From positions 1,529,839-1,593,838 of the forward strand of contig JANUWI010000007.1 of assembly GCA_025504975.1 (NCBI GenBank): DNA of 64,000 nt, written 5' to 3'. The DNA comes from Plenodomus lindquistii. Taxonomy: Eukaryota > Ascomycota > Dothideomycetes > Pleosporales > Leptosphaeriaceae. The notes under the pieces are model-generated. The model made no database searches. It saw nothing but the letters and a program-made list of their open reading frames with translations, and was not told the origin of the DNA. Positions 1 through 10,542 of the stretch are shown in pieces. A program made the position numbers and the translations under genes. How positions within the stretch are numbered: the stretch's first letter is position 1; the number at the start of each line of letters is the position of its first letter.

Positions 1-2
1 TC

Positions 3-694
3 GACTTTGAAGACGCAGAGGATGAGAACGGGGAGCTTGCAGAGCTGCCCGAGATAGCGCGAGTTATTGATGTAAATCTCAAAGGAACAATGAATAGTAC
101 AAATCAATCCCTACGATCCGTCTACAAGGTCACTGATATCCGGTAGCACTGCGCATCGCCATGCACGCCATGAAGTCTAACCCTCTTGATACCGACGGCT
201 GCCGCGGCTCCATCATCCTCATCGCCTCCACTTCCGGCTACTTTGGCGGCACGGGCGTAGTCTCGTACATTTCCTCTAAACACGGCGTCGTCGGTGCAGC
301 ACGAGCATCGCAAAAAGTCGCAAATGAGTTGAGCGTGCGAGTCAATGTCGTCGCGCCATTCTTTACCCCAACGTCGATTACGTCCGGGTACTCTGAGGAG
401 TGGAAGCGCAGAGGACTACCGGCGAATACGGTGGAGAATGTAGCGAGTGCGATTGTGGCGGCTAGTGTTGATGCGGAGAGGAGGGGGCATAGTGTCATGG
501 TATGTTGCTTGTTGGGGAGTGTGGGAGTGCAAGGGCTGACGAATATACAGGTAGCAGGGGGGTTGGTCAAGGAGATTGAAACTGCGAGGACGGCGCTGGT
601 GAAGGATTGGTTGGGGGATGATATTGCTCATGTTATGGCTGAGGGCGCGAAGTTCTTTGATGATATTGGGGGGTACACATTACCAAGTAGATGA
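3..694 (+). CDS. Short-chain dehydrogenase/reductase, 5' end missing
   Basis: This is an NAD(P)-dependent classical SDR, resembling 15-hydroxyprostaglandin dehydrogenase-like fungal proteins; the substrate cannot be told. Exons are 3-96, 147-499 and 551-694. The window opens inside the gene, so the GxxxGxG cofactor loop lies upstream. Visible are the segment IDVNLKGTMN before intron 1, then IASTSGYFGG with the catalytic serine, YISSKHG with the YxxxK catalytic pair, and NVVAPFFTPT after it, the usual SDR order. Intron 1 (97-146) is needed to join the two halves. Intron 2 (500-550) is 51 bp with GTATGT and CAG ends; it is in frame and free of stops, so a retained form would also be open. The C-terminus ends in YTLPSR. 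The family call is firm and the exact enzyme is unknown. Confidence 0.85.
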
Positions 695-897
695 TTAGGG
701 GATAAAACACGAGAGGTTGGGCGCACAGCAGAAGTCAGATGAGGAGTGGATTATTATCGTCATCTTCGTTTGTATAGCTAACCGGAGTAACTACGGCCCA
801 TATAGCGAGGAACCATAAGTGCTCGGGTGAAAGAACATCAACACCCGCTATTGTAGAGCGTCCAGTTGAGGTCGGAGCAGCACAATACCCCAGAACA

Positions 898-1878
898 CTA
901 GATCCCCTGTTCTTCCCACGATTCCATCAGCGCAAGCCAGTCCGTAACAAAAGGACGCGCCGATAACATCTCAATGCCGCCCCGATCATGGTAGCATTCC
1001 CGAATGGCCGTGTCGACAGCATGACGAGGATGGAACGTGAGGTTGCTGGCAGTCCAGTCCTGCACATTCCTATCTTTCCGTAGGGCCATGGCTTGTCTGA
1101 GAAGACTCGCTCCATGAGCGGGGTTCGGGTACGTAGGCATGTCGACATCGCGCAGCGCCTTCATGAGAACGAATGCCCAATCCACCAATTGAACCGCTGG
1201 AACTTTGAAGTCAAGTCCCACACCATTTTGCAATTTCCAAAACACGGCAAGCACATACTCCATCTTGATTTTGGGATGCTGGCGACAGAATTGGGCGGCA
1301 TGGACAAGTTGCTCGACGCATAAGCGCTTCAATAATGTTTTGGTCCAGTGCCGGAGAGGGTGATATTCAGATTCAGGACCCCTGGGCTCGAATACAAGCC
1401 TGATGCGCTTGATCCATGCAAATCTTGATTTGTCGCATACCACAGCAAAGTTGTCGAGCTGCTGCACCGGCGAACGTCTGAACGAATGGGATCTTGACAT
1501 TGATCCGAATGTGAGCGTATTCATTTGCAGTTCGATATCGGCGGTTTCCTTGTATAGTTGTTTGCAAACATACTTTATCTGATTGGGTTCTGTCTTGTCG
1601 CTCTGAGATGGACCAGTGGGTGCATGCTTGCACAAGATCATTTTCGTATCCCGCGAGTGTTGAGAAATCCTGGCGAAGAGACCGAGCGGTTCTGCCAGTG
1701 CGTATTGGTAGATTCTATTGCGTATCTCGCCTGGTAGCGTCAGGAGTGTTGTGGGTTGATTTGGGAACGCTGGACGCAATTCAAGTGGGAGGATGTTCTT
1801 AGCCCAACGTGGCTTCTTCAGAACGAATCTGCCTGAGATTAAAGAGCGCTCTTGCTCCTGTCGCTTTCGTTTGGCCAT
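898..1878 (-). CDS. LPGEIRN-motif (F-box-like) protein, intact tandem copy
   Basis: A single-exon gene for 326 residues. After a basic N-terminus (MAKRKRQEQ...) comes LLTLPGEIRNRIYQYAL at about residues 44-60. This motif marks large expanded families of Dothideomycetes that are usually annotated as F-box-like or of unknown function. The rest, including YVCKQLYKETADIELQMNTL, is typical of that family. No catalytic residues, signal peptide or membrane segments are visible. The start is an ATG at 1878 that aligns with the start of the neighbouring paralogue. A second, broken copy lies about 400 bp upstream on the same strand, so this is a local tandem duplication. A role in ubiquitin ligase adaptor function is only an inference from the F-box-like motif. 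Confidence 0.75.
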   Translation of the reverse strand: MAKRKRQEQERSLISGRFVLKKPRWAKNILPLELRPAFPNQPTTLLTLPGEIRNRIYQYALAEPLGLFARISQHSRDTKMILCKHAPTGPSQSDKTEPNQIKYVCKQLYKETADIELQMNTLTFGSMSRSHSFRRSPVQQLDNFAVVCDKSRFAWIKRIRLVFEPRGPESEYHPLRHWTKTLLKRLCVEQLVHAAQFCRQHPKIKMEYVLAVFWKLQNGVGLDFKVPAVQLVDWAFVLMKALRDVDMPTYPNPAHGASLLRQAMALRKDRNVQDWTASNLTFHPRHAVDTAIRECYHDRGGIEMLSARPFVTDWLALMESWEEQGI

Positions 1879-2281
1879 GGCGTTGTAAGGCAGATGGATG
1901 CTACGGTGTCTCAGGATCTCTTATGGGAAGTTGGCAACAATGGTCTTACGGCCACAAACTCAAGCGCGCACAGATGCGCAAACTGCGTTGACACCAGCTA
2001 CAAGATGCGACAATGGGCTAGAAGGCAATGGTTTCTTCTATGTATGATGCATTCGAGTTTGGAAACGTTGATCTACCATACTTCAGATTTGTTAAATGGT
2101 TAGGTAATATGATGTGATCAGTCGTAGAGCCTATCACAATGTACAACGGAAGTCACCAAAGAATCACAGGAATTCGCAAACAGCTATATGCAGCTCACAA
2201 AAATACTACTTGAGTTTTCGATTCCTTTGACTCAAACATTCAATCGACCAGCTCCTTTGACCTCCATACGCCCATCTGTAT
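1879..2281. other. Intergenic spacer between the tandem paralogues
   Basis: About 400 bp between the start of the intact copy and the stop of the broken copy. I see no gene or repeat in it. It should hold the promoter of the intact copy. Confidence 0.5.
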
Positions 2282-3345
2282 TCAAATCCCATTCTTTTGC
2301 CAATCCATCGCTGTTGCGACCATGTTCTCTAAGGAGTCTCTATTGTCCGGTGACTCTTCAAAGTCAATATGCCGCGCTTCTTTGCGAAACGTCGTTTCAG
2401 GGAATGCTGCGGGAAAGAATTTGAGATTGGGCGCAGTCCAGTCCGCGATAAGTTTATCACCCCGAAGGTCATCTGCCAGCTCAATCAAGCACTCTGCCTC
2501 TATGGGATTGAGGTACGAGAAGTCAGCGCGACGAAGCGTCCTCTGAATAACGATACCTTGGTTGATGAAGCCTGAAGCGTAGTTCCCAAAAGCATGTGTA
2601 GCGCAACTGAAGGACTCCAAGACGTAGCCTACCGCAATCTGCGGGTTTCTGCGGCAGAATCGAGCGACGCGAGTATAGGCTGGGAAGTGTCTGGCACACA
2701 AGAAGTACCAGAGGTTTTCCCGAAATCCCATGGCGAGAGCTTTGATGTGCAGTCTCACATTCGTGACCCAGCTGAACTGTGCCCGTGCACACATGTTGGC
2801 AAATTCGAGGAGTTGGTGATCAGGCTCAAACCTGCTCGCTCGCTCTGAACAAAGTGTAAGGTATTGTGCTGTAGTTCGAGGGCAGCGGTCTCGTCATACA
2901 TCTGCTGACATACGAATTTCAGAAGGTTCACCTCCTCAGTACCCGGCCAGTGGCGGACTGCTTTGCAGAGCGGCATCTTGAGCTTGCGATAGATCCCCTG
3001 TCCGACCCCGTTGTACATCCCGAAATGGTTCCATTGACCGCAGCCTTAGCGTCGGGGAATACTCCAGGAGATACCCAGTGGTTCTTCGGTCAGGACTTGA
3101 CGATGTATCTCGTTGCGTATTTCACCGGGCAGTTTCAGAAGGCGTGAGGATTGCGCGATGGATTTGGACCAGACTATCTTTGGCGGTCTCCTCGGCGCTT
3201 GCGATGGAGGTATTTTCGGTGATGAGGCTTGATTCGTTGACGTAAGGCTGGTAGCTAGAGATCCTGGGTCTTCTTCTGTCTTGCGCGGCTTCTTAGGCAC
3301 GAACCTTCCGGAATTTGGTGACCGATTTTGTTTTCGCTTCGCCAT
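2282..3345 (-). pseudogene. Broken paralogue of the LPGEIRN-motif gene
   Basis: This reads as a second copy of the 898-1878 gene: MAKRKQN..SGRFVPKKPR, then LLKLPGEIRNEIHRQVL, FVCQQMYDETAALELQHNTL, QLLEFANMCARAQFSWV and a C-terminus ending DWQKNGI. Two lesions interrupt it. There is an in-frame TAA at 3046-3048, after PLGISWSIPRR. There is also a frame change near 2834-2845, where the plus strand carries three tandem GCTC units, so slippage of one unit would explain the shift. A small intron could in principle remove the TAA, but I could not find donor and acceptor phases that fit. A recent pseudogene is the best reading; assembly error at the short repeat is the alternative. Confidence 0.7.
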
Positions 3346-3608
3346 GGTGTTTTGCCAACGACAATGAGGTTAAAAGGCAATACGCAGTATATGCGACTCT
3401 TGCGATCTTGATATACGGAATTTAATGTTCAGAGCAACTATGGGAATGCTCAAGAATATGCTGCGAGTACAAGGCTGTGAAGGTCTAGCAATCACTCACC
3501 AGACAATTCGCGATCAAGTCTCGTCCAGTGATTACGTGGACATACCGCGCCCCAAGCCTGGATTTTATCGAATCATATCGAAACTATCCGTCTGACGAGC
3601 GTATGAAG

Positions 3609-3788
3609 CAGCTCGTATTAATTGAGTCAACCAAAGTCATAGGCGCCAGTTCGCCGTAGCTAACACAACATACTAAGAAGTATACTGGAAGTAATTAGAT
3701 TATAACTGTATTCTTAATAAGGAGTGAAGATTATATTGTGTTGTACCTTGGTGCCTGTGTTGTCACCCTGCTGCTGTGTAGGCTTAAG
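3609..3788 (+). repeat. Dispersed repeat, copy 1
   Basis: A stretch of about 180 bp that resembles 21,640-21,820. Both begin AGCTCGTATT, share GTAGCTAACACAAC about 45-55 bp in, and end in a TTGTCNCCCTGCTNGTG-like block followed by GGCTTAAG. The middle has diverged. No coding potential or clear inverted ends are seen. It may be a decayed short transposable element or a solo LTR. Confidence 0.45.
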
Positions 3789-4092
3789 TAGATTGCAACT
3801 GCTCACCGTTTAAGTGGTATATTGATACTTTGGGCCAGCCAATCATCAAAGCTGAGCAAAGTACGTCGTCAAATTCCCAATCTCGACGCAAGCGCCGGGA
3901 GGAGAATCCTAAGAGTACAATCTATCAAATGCTTGATCCACCCAGGATCCCGGTCTGGGGTAGAATGCAAAACAAGATGAAGAATAAGTTAGCCAAGCAG
4001 ACCTCGGGAGGTGTGACGAGCACTCATGTCTGACACGACGCGAAAAGACACAACGTGGCGTCCGACAATCTGAAGTTCCCAGCTCCTGTAAC

Positions 4093-4890
4093 ATGCGATT
4101 CCTTTCTTTGTTATCAGCTTCGCATCTACCGAGCATGATACAAGGCCATGGACGTGTCACCCGACTAGTGACATCTGCCGGCCTTGTCTACGAAGGATGG
4201 GATCCTGCGCTCGCAAATACTTCGGCATCCACGAAACCTCTCGCAGCTTGGTCAGCTTCGAATCTGGGAAACATCTATGTTCGACCGTCGCAGTTCTATA
4301 CATCCGCTATAGCTTGTCATAATGATGCGAAGCCCGGAGCACTGCATGTGAACACGACTGCCGACGATACTCTCAGACTCCAGTGGAACGAATGGCCAAC
4401 GTCGCATGTCGGACCCATCCTTACATACCTGGCCGCTTGTAACGGAAGCTGCGCAAATGAGAACCAGAGCGCTCTGCAATGGGTCAAGATTGATGAGTTG
4501 GGTTGGATCAACAGCACGGGGTGGGACATCGTAAATTTAGGTGGCACCTGGGCGACCAATGTCCTCATTGCGAATGGCTTCTCATGGACAGTCAGGCTGC
4601 CGGAAGAATTGAGTCAGGGTCACTACGTGCTCCGACATGAGATCATCGCATTGCACGTGGCTGAGCAAATCGATGGCGCTCAAGCATATCCTCAGTGTTT
4701 CAACCTACGAGTACAGAATCCTGCCGGTGGTCTGAGAAGGAGACTTGAAAATGGAACGTTGGCAGAACATTTGTACGATATGAGGGAAGATGGGATACTA
4801 GTAGACGTGCACAAGAAGATAGGAGGGTACAAGATTCCTGGACCACCGCTGTGGAGCGGAGCCACATCCTTTAAACAACCCTACCAATGA
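4093..4890 (+). CDS. AA9 lytic polysaccharide monooxygenase
   Basis: A secreted copper enzyme that oxidatively cleaves cellulose or related glucans, known formerly as GH61. It has 265 residues in one exon. The signal peptide should be removed after Gly18, leaving His19 (HGRV) as the N-terminal copper ligand. The second copper-brace histidine is His105 in TSHVGPILTYLAAC, followed by the family cysteines. HYVLRHEIIALHVA and DGAQAYPQCFNL, with axial Tyr199, complete the signature. There is no CBM1 at the C-terminus; the tail KKIGGYKIPGPPLW is typical of single-domain members. The signal peptide is short and only weakly hydrophobic, so an additional upstream exon is possible. The neighbours give no functional cluster. 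Confidence 0.9.
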   Translation: MRFLSLLSASHLPSMIQGHGRVTRLVTSAGLVYEGWDPALANTSASTKPLAAWSASNLGNIYVRPSQFYTSAIACHNDAKPGALHVNTTADDTLRLQWNEWPTSHVGPILTYLAACNGSCANENQSALQWVKIDELGWINSTGWDIVNLGGTWATNVLIANGFSWTVRLPEELSQGHYVLRHEIIALHVAEQIDGAQAYPQCFNLRVQNPAGGLRRRLENGTLAEHLYDMREDGILVDVHKKIGGYKIPGPPLWSGATSFKQPYQ

Positions 4891-5047
4891 CTACCAACAA
4901 ATCTATAAACGGTCTTGAGGTCTCTATGAGTCTTCCGAGGCGCCCGTACTTCTAATATTATTACATAAGTGGCTCATGGGTGGAGTGCTGCTGGTATTCA
5001 AGAAAGGATCAGTTACGTGGGAAGTCCAAATATATTGCCCGCTCCCT

Positions 5048-7355
5048 TCACGGCTGTGCCACAACCTCCGTCTTAGGCGGCCATTTACGCCTTCTCTCCG
5101 ATCTAACGAAGAGGTTGGTTGGCCTGATGAGTTGGAACACGGGGTCATAGTCAACCAACTCTGTGCCATCTTTAATGAACTTGTATCGCCATAGCAGCTT
5201 CGGCAAGAAAATCTTGACTTCCTGCAGCGCAAAGTTGAAGCCAATACACATGCGTTGTCCGGCTGCAAAGGGGATGTATGCTGCCTTGTGGCGGTTCTTG
5301 ACTTGCGGGGTCTCCCACCTCTCTGGATCGAATGTTGTGGGCGAATCCCATAGTGCAGGGTTGTTGTGGATGTGATGGAGCGCTATGATCATGACGGACC
5401 CTTTGGCTAGCTTGTAGCCGCCAGGTAAGATGAGGTCGACTTTGGCGGTTCGACCTGGTTGGAAGGAGGGGTTGTGCCTGCGTTGGGTCTCTTTGATGAA
5501 GCGATCTAGGTAGACGAGGCGGTCGGTGGAGTCTGAAGTCATCTCCATCTCGTCGCTGAAGTCATTGTCGACAAGTTCTTGCAAGAGCTTCTCTTGAATT
5601 CCTGGGTAAGTGACTATGCTGTAGATGAGCCATGAGAGTAGCGAGGAGGTTGTTGTGAAACCAGCACCCGTAGCGACAATCAAGGCTGATATCAGCTGTT
5701 GTGTGGGCAGCTTCTGTCCCTTGTTATCTGTCGCGCGGACAGCGTAGTCTATGAAAATTAGCATATACTGGTCCGCATCGAAGAATTCGCTCAAACTCAC
5801 CAACCATGTTTGAGGCTCTTACGGCAGCCTCTTGCAAAGGCAGATCCTCCGTACCTCCACTTTCGGCTCTCTTTACCTGTTCCACGACGAGATCAAACAT
5901 TCGTTGTTGCTTTATTCTGAGAGTTCTAGGATCGCCAAAAGGTAGCTTTGCGTACCAACTGCCATACGAGGTGACCTTCTTGTTCAAGTGCAAGGTCTCG
6001 GCAATCAGGCGCACAATCTCATGCACCCCGGAGTCAACATGTTCGAAATGCCTCATGTCAAGACCGAGCATCAGCTCAGCCACCGCCTGTGATCCGAGCT
6101 TGAGCATGTAGATGTACACATTCCATGATTGCCCAGTCGCGTCTAGCTCATCGAAGACTTTGTAAGTCTGCTCGATTGTCTTTTGCATGGTAGGGGCATC
6201 TGAAGATTGTGAGAAGACGGTAGAGTGTACAGTCTTAGCGTGACTTACAATGTCTTACAGCCTTGGGTCCTAAAGCTGGTGGCAGGAACTTGTGTGCAAT
6301 CTTCCATTCCGGAGTATCTGTGTCGGCTAAGAAGACACCTGCAGGTGCGTTCTTGATGCCGTAAAGAGGATGCGCCTCGTTGATTTCCTTTGTAAAGAAA
6401 TCTGTCTCGGCTAGAGCGATTGCAGCGATGTCGGGATCATTCGTGTGGAAGAGGGTTCCTCCGAGATTGGTTGTCTTGAACACAGGGCCATACGTCTCGA
6501 ACAGGCGTTGGTGATTACCAAGATGATCGGGAAAGATTTCAAAGAAGTTTCCAACATAAGGTTGACCTTTGGGCCCGGGAATTTCGCGGACTCCGTTGCC
6601 ATCTATTGTAATGGCGACAGGCACTTCCGAGGCGAAAATATCGGGCACCTCCGCAAGCACATCATTATCGCGGACAAAACCAATGCCTACCAGTATAAAA
6701 ATTAGCCACTAGAACTCTTCTCGAAGTCTCAGATGAAGACAGCTTACCTTTGGACACTACAATTGCAAAATGCGACGCAATCAAGTCCTGGAGGTCTGCA
6801 AACGAAATGGTCTCATTGACTGTGATCGATCGGGAAGAAGTCTCAGCTTCTCCAAGCAAGTAGAAGTTCTGGGACAACATGGTGTCAGCTTTGAGTATTT
6901 CGTAGACGAAGATGAACTAGATATTGGCTACGAATGCCATATATACCCAGCGACCATCGGGTAGTCAGCCGTTTTGCTTTGACCACCAAAAGCATTTGAG
7001 TAATGTCCGATGCATCGACCTCCTTGGGCCAATCAGTACGAAGTGGGCAATATGCGGGATCATCCCTCAACGCCCCTGCTAGAATCCAAAGAACAGAATC
7101 GTTATCGAACTTGGACGCAAAGTTCAGGAGATGTGCCTCGGCATGCCCTTAAGATGTGATGGCGTTGAAATTTCGGAGTGGGTCTTACAATTCGGCCGAT
7201 GTGCGACCACCCAGCTCGGACCTCCTATATCCACTCACAACAGGGTTGAAAGTCATTTGAGGCGAAGATGGCGATAAGTACGCACCGCTCCGCTGGCCAT
7301 TCACGGGGATTGATCCTGTTGCGATACATGCGCCACGAGCATCCAGTGTTCTCAT
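5048..7355 (-). CDS. Cytochrome P450 with about 175-residue N-terminal extension
   Basis: A heme monooxygenase-fold protein of 661 residues in my model. Exons run 7355-7286, 7224-7189, 7147-6947, 6888-6748, 6686-6249, 6199-5801 and 5748-5048; all phases agree. The P450 part begins at REIPGPKGQPYVGN and includes ExxR (ETQR), DPERW and the heme loop FAAGQRMCIG. The I-helix reads GAGFTTTSS, so the usual acid before the conserved threonine is Thr. In front lies sequence I do not recognise. The part ITVNETISFADLQDLIASHFAIV followed by VPVAITIDG has the rhythm of a beta-grasp domain, which is inference. No membrane anchor is obvious. An in-frame TAA just upstream and the divergent neighbour 67 bp away favour the ATG at 7355. 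The 36-bp exon and the 41-bp intron beside it are the weakest parts. Confidence 0.75.
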
Positions 7356-7422
7356 AAATCTCGCATTCTCGACCACCGCTTACATCGAACACACACTTTC
7401 AGGATATAACTTTGGGACTCAA
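7356..7422. promoter_or_regulatory. Shared divergent promoter, P450 and b5 reductase
   Basis: Only 67 bp separate the two start codons on opposite strands, so the two genes very probably share control elements. The 5' UTRs must overlap the neighbour or start very close to the ATGs. No specific factor site is recognised. Confidence 0.5.
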
Positions 7423-8877
7423 ATGTCGGAATTACCATCCTTCAGTACGACAGAAGTCGCTGCTCATTCGACTAAAGATGATCTTCATGTAATCATCGAG
7501 GGGAAAGGTATGTAAGACTTTGACCAATAAGAGACCTAGCATTAACAAAGACCAGTATACGATGTAACAAAATACCTCAGAGATCACCCTGGTGGTGTTG
7601 ACGTCCTTCTTGATGTCGCTGGCAAAGATGCTACGGAAGCATACACCGATGTTGGCCATTCTGAAGATGCGGATGAGATTCTCGCCGACTACTTGGTCGG
7701 GACAGTGGATGAAACCGGACCTAGACCTCTTCGCTCGAAAAACGTCAAATTGGTTGCACGAGATACCACAAAGATTGTGGCGAGTACAGCAGCATCAGCA
7801 ACTTCATCACGTATGCTCAAACTCGGCGCCACGTCTTTCGCCCTGACAGGTGCCGCATACAGTGCCTGGACATTCGGACCAGCATTGCGAAGGATCCTGC
7901 CCAACTCTTCAATCTCTCACATGCCCATTTCTCTGAAGACGTCCAGCGGAACAACAACGTTCATCGGAGGCTTTGTTGTGTCCAGTCTGATCTCTACAAT
8001 CGGTGCTGTCATGATCGCAAAACAACTTGCAAACTTCACCCACATTGAATCAGGTTTCGGAAAGTACCCACCTCGTCGCAAGCAGCGTCCGTACATCAAG
8101 CCAGCGAACCCACATATCGCAAAGGGTTTCCTGGACCCCAAGGAGTACAAAAGTCTCGAGCTGACTAAGATCGACCATCTTTCACCGAACGTTTGTCGTT
8201 TTACGTTCAAGCTCCCAAGCCCGCAGGACGTGGTCGGACTCCCTATCGGACAGCACGTCGCAATCAAAGCCACCATAGACGGAAAGCAAGTCACCAGGTC
8301 ATACACGCCGGTCTCGAACAACCTGGACAGGGGCGTCCTGCAACTCGTCATCAAGATCTACCCAGATGGTCTGCTTACCGGTAAATATTTCGCCAACCTC
8401 AAAGTTGGGGACAACGTTCAGTTCAGGGGTCCAAAGGGAGCTTACACGCACACGGGCGGCCAAGTCCAGAAGCTGGGTATGATCGCCGGAGGGACCGGAA
8501 TCACACCGATGTATCAGCTCATCCGGGCAATCTGTGAAGATGAATACGATACCACAGAGGTGTCCTTGATTCTCGCGAATCGGACGGAGGAGGACATTTT
8601 GCTGAGGAGAGAGCTGGAGACATTCGCGCGGAGGTATCCCAAGAACTTCAAACTTTGGTTCATGCTCGACACTCCACCCGAGAACTGGGCGTACGGGAGT
8701 GGTTTCGTGACAGCAGATGTCATGAAGGAGCGATTACCTGCACCAGGAGAGCATAATAAGATCATGCTATGTGGCCCGCCTGGTATGGTGAACGCATCGA
8801 AGAAGGCCTTGGAGTCTCTGGGGTTCAAAGCGCCTGGTCCCATTGCAAAAATGTCGGACGAAGTCTTCTGCTTTTGA
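7423..8877 (+). CDS. Cytochrome b5/NADH-cytochrome b5 reductase fusion
   Basis: A single-chain electron donor that passes electrons from NADH through FAD to a heme b5 domain. Exons are 7423-7507 and 7556-8877 (468 residues). The b5 domain comes first: VYDVTKYLRDHPGG with heme ligand His39 and the second ligand His63 in DVGHSE. Two hydrophobic stretches follow (about residues 130-150 and 185-205), suggesting membrane anchoring. The reductase part has the FAD loop RSYTPVS, GPKGAY, the NAD-binding GGTGITPMYQLIRAI, LCGPPGMV and the C-terminal DEVFCF. The 48-bp intron is needed to place the HPGG exon in frame with the ATG. It lies head-to-head with a P450, for which it is a natural redox partner; this pairing is an inference from position. 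Confidence 0.9.
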
Positions 8878-10542
8878 TCATTTGTTGTTAAGCCGTTCGA
8901 TTCGAATTCTGATTTCTGTTCATTGTAATGATAAGCGTTTGATATTCGATATTCGGTCCACAACAACATTCATGGTAACACTATAGCGCGGTGCATGTCG
9001 TTGACGATCGGAGCAAAACACTAGTCTCCTTACCACAGGTTGAATTCTCAGCTATACTTTACGGGGCATGAGCGTGGTCTCGATCGCGCATCACGGCGCT
9101 TACTGCCCCTATACAGCCGCCGCGGATCGTAATTGCCACGTGTGTGACGTGTCCGTCACCTCGGCATGTTGAAGATCTTGCTGTATTGTGGGTAGATGCG
9201 GTCGAATTTTCTGGGTTGTCAAGAGTCATGTCGAACGTTGCATCAAACCCCTAAAACCTGGACCCACTTACCGCGGCATTGCTCAGTTAGCGTGACTTCA
9301 CCTACCGCTATCCAATCGGTCACAGCAGATGTCAGCATCGAAATAATTGGTCACCTCCTTGTTGCGACTCCACGCGACAGTATCTGCCAGGTTGTCACCT
9401 TGCGCGATTTGATCGAAGCCGAGGCATCGCGCTTTATTCTGGACTTTAATAACGGCTAGATGGAAACTGGTTGTTGACCCACCGTGCAGTCTGTCTGACC
9501 GCCTTGCCGAATTCCAGATCTACACCTAGCGGCTCAAGAGATTGGGTTGGAACCATCTTGGGACTCCTCCAAGTAGACAGCACACACCTCGGTAGCATCA
9601 GAATGAGAGATGCGACTTGCTCTGATTGACCGTGCTGTAAGATGTGGTGCACTCTTCGATGTACTTCAAGGGATCGCTACCATCACACCAGTCTGAGATT
9701 TGAAAAACTTTCTCCAGTGGGATGTGTTTGTAGGAGGATAGGTACATACTATGTACGAACAAGCTTGTATTCATTGTGTCTCTATCTCACATTCTCAGCC
9801 TGACGCGTGAATTCACACAGTAGCACGAAGATGACGAAAGAGCTAGGCGTTATTACATGATGATCTCCATACTCCTAGAAAATCTACGTAGTATCTGATC
9901 ACTCGTGTAACGCCTTGGTGTAGTATGGTGCCTACAATGAACAGTGTAAGTAACTTTAATGACTCGATAAACGCGAGCTCCTTCGTAAGTGGGCGGTTGC
10001 AGAGAATGTTCTTTACTGGCCTGACCATTGCGAAATCATACGGTGTTATGCTTCGAACCAGGTCAATTGCCAACTCACGTTGACTGCTTCTTACGCGAAA
10101 AGCTGCATCATCGCCACAAGATTTTGCGATCAAAGAAGCCTCTCGTGAGGAGATTGTCTCAAAGCCAGCTCGGAGTATAAGATAACTCATGCAGTGGAGT
10201 TTCGGCGACATTATCGAGTCCTGCGTTCTCACTGATGGCAAATTGATGATCGCAATCGTCATCCAGAGGTGGGTATAGCCTCGCTACAATCAAAAGACAT
10301 GTGCTACATCACATCAACGAGTGTACGGAGAGATTCATCGTGAGCTTCCATTAGATGTCTTAGGCTATTTGCGCGGCATCTACAGCTTTTCAGAACCAAC
10401 CGTCTAAAGCGACCAAATCTAGCCATAGAGTACAAATAACATTGTCGTCATTGTACATGCAAGTCTTGCTCTGTGCGCGCACTCTACCGCTGTCCCAATT
10501 CTTCAACCCAATAATGCGTTCGAAGTAGGCATTCCAAGGAGA
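8878..10542. other. Intergenic region, no gene called
   Basis: About 1.7 kb between the convergent ends of the b5 reductase and the secreted-protein gene. Open frames of 87 and 139 codons occur (9196-9459 plus, 9843-10262 minus), but neither shows recognisable family motifs or supporting splice structure. I see no clear repeat or RNA gene. Confidence 0.4.

Noticed and set aside
9843..10262. A 139-codon minus-strand open frame in the 8.9-10.5 kb gap
   Set aside because: No recognisable domain, no good codon pattern and no splice partners; length alone is not enough here.
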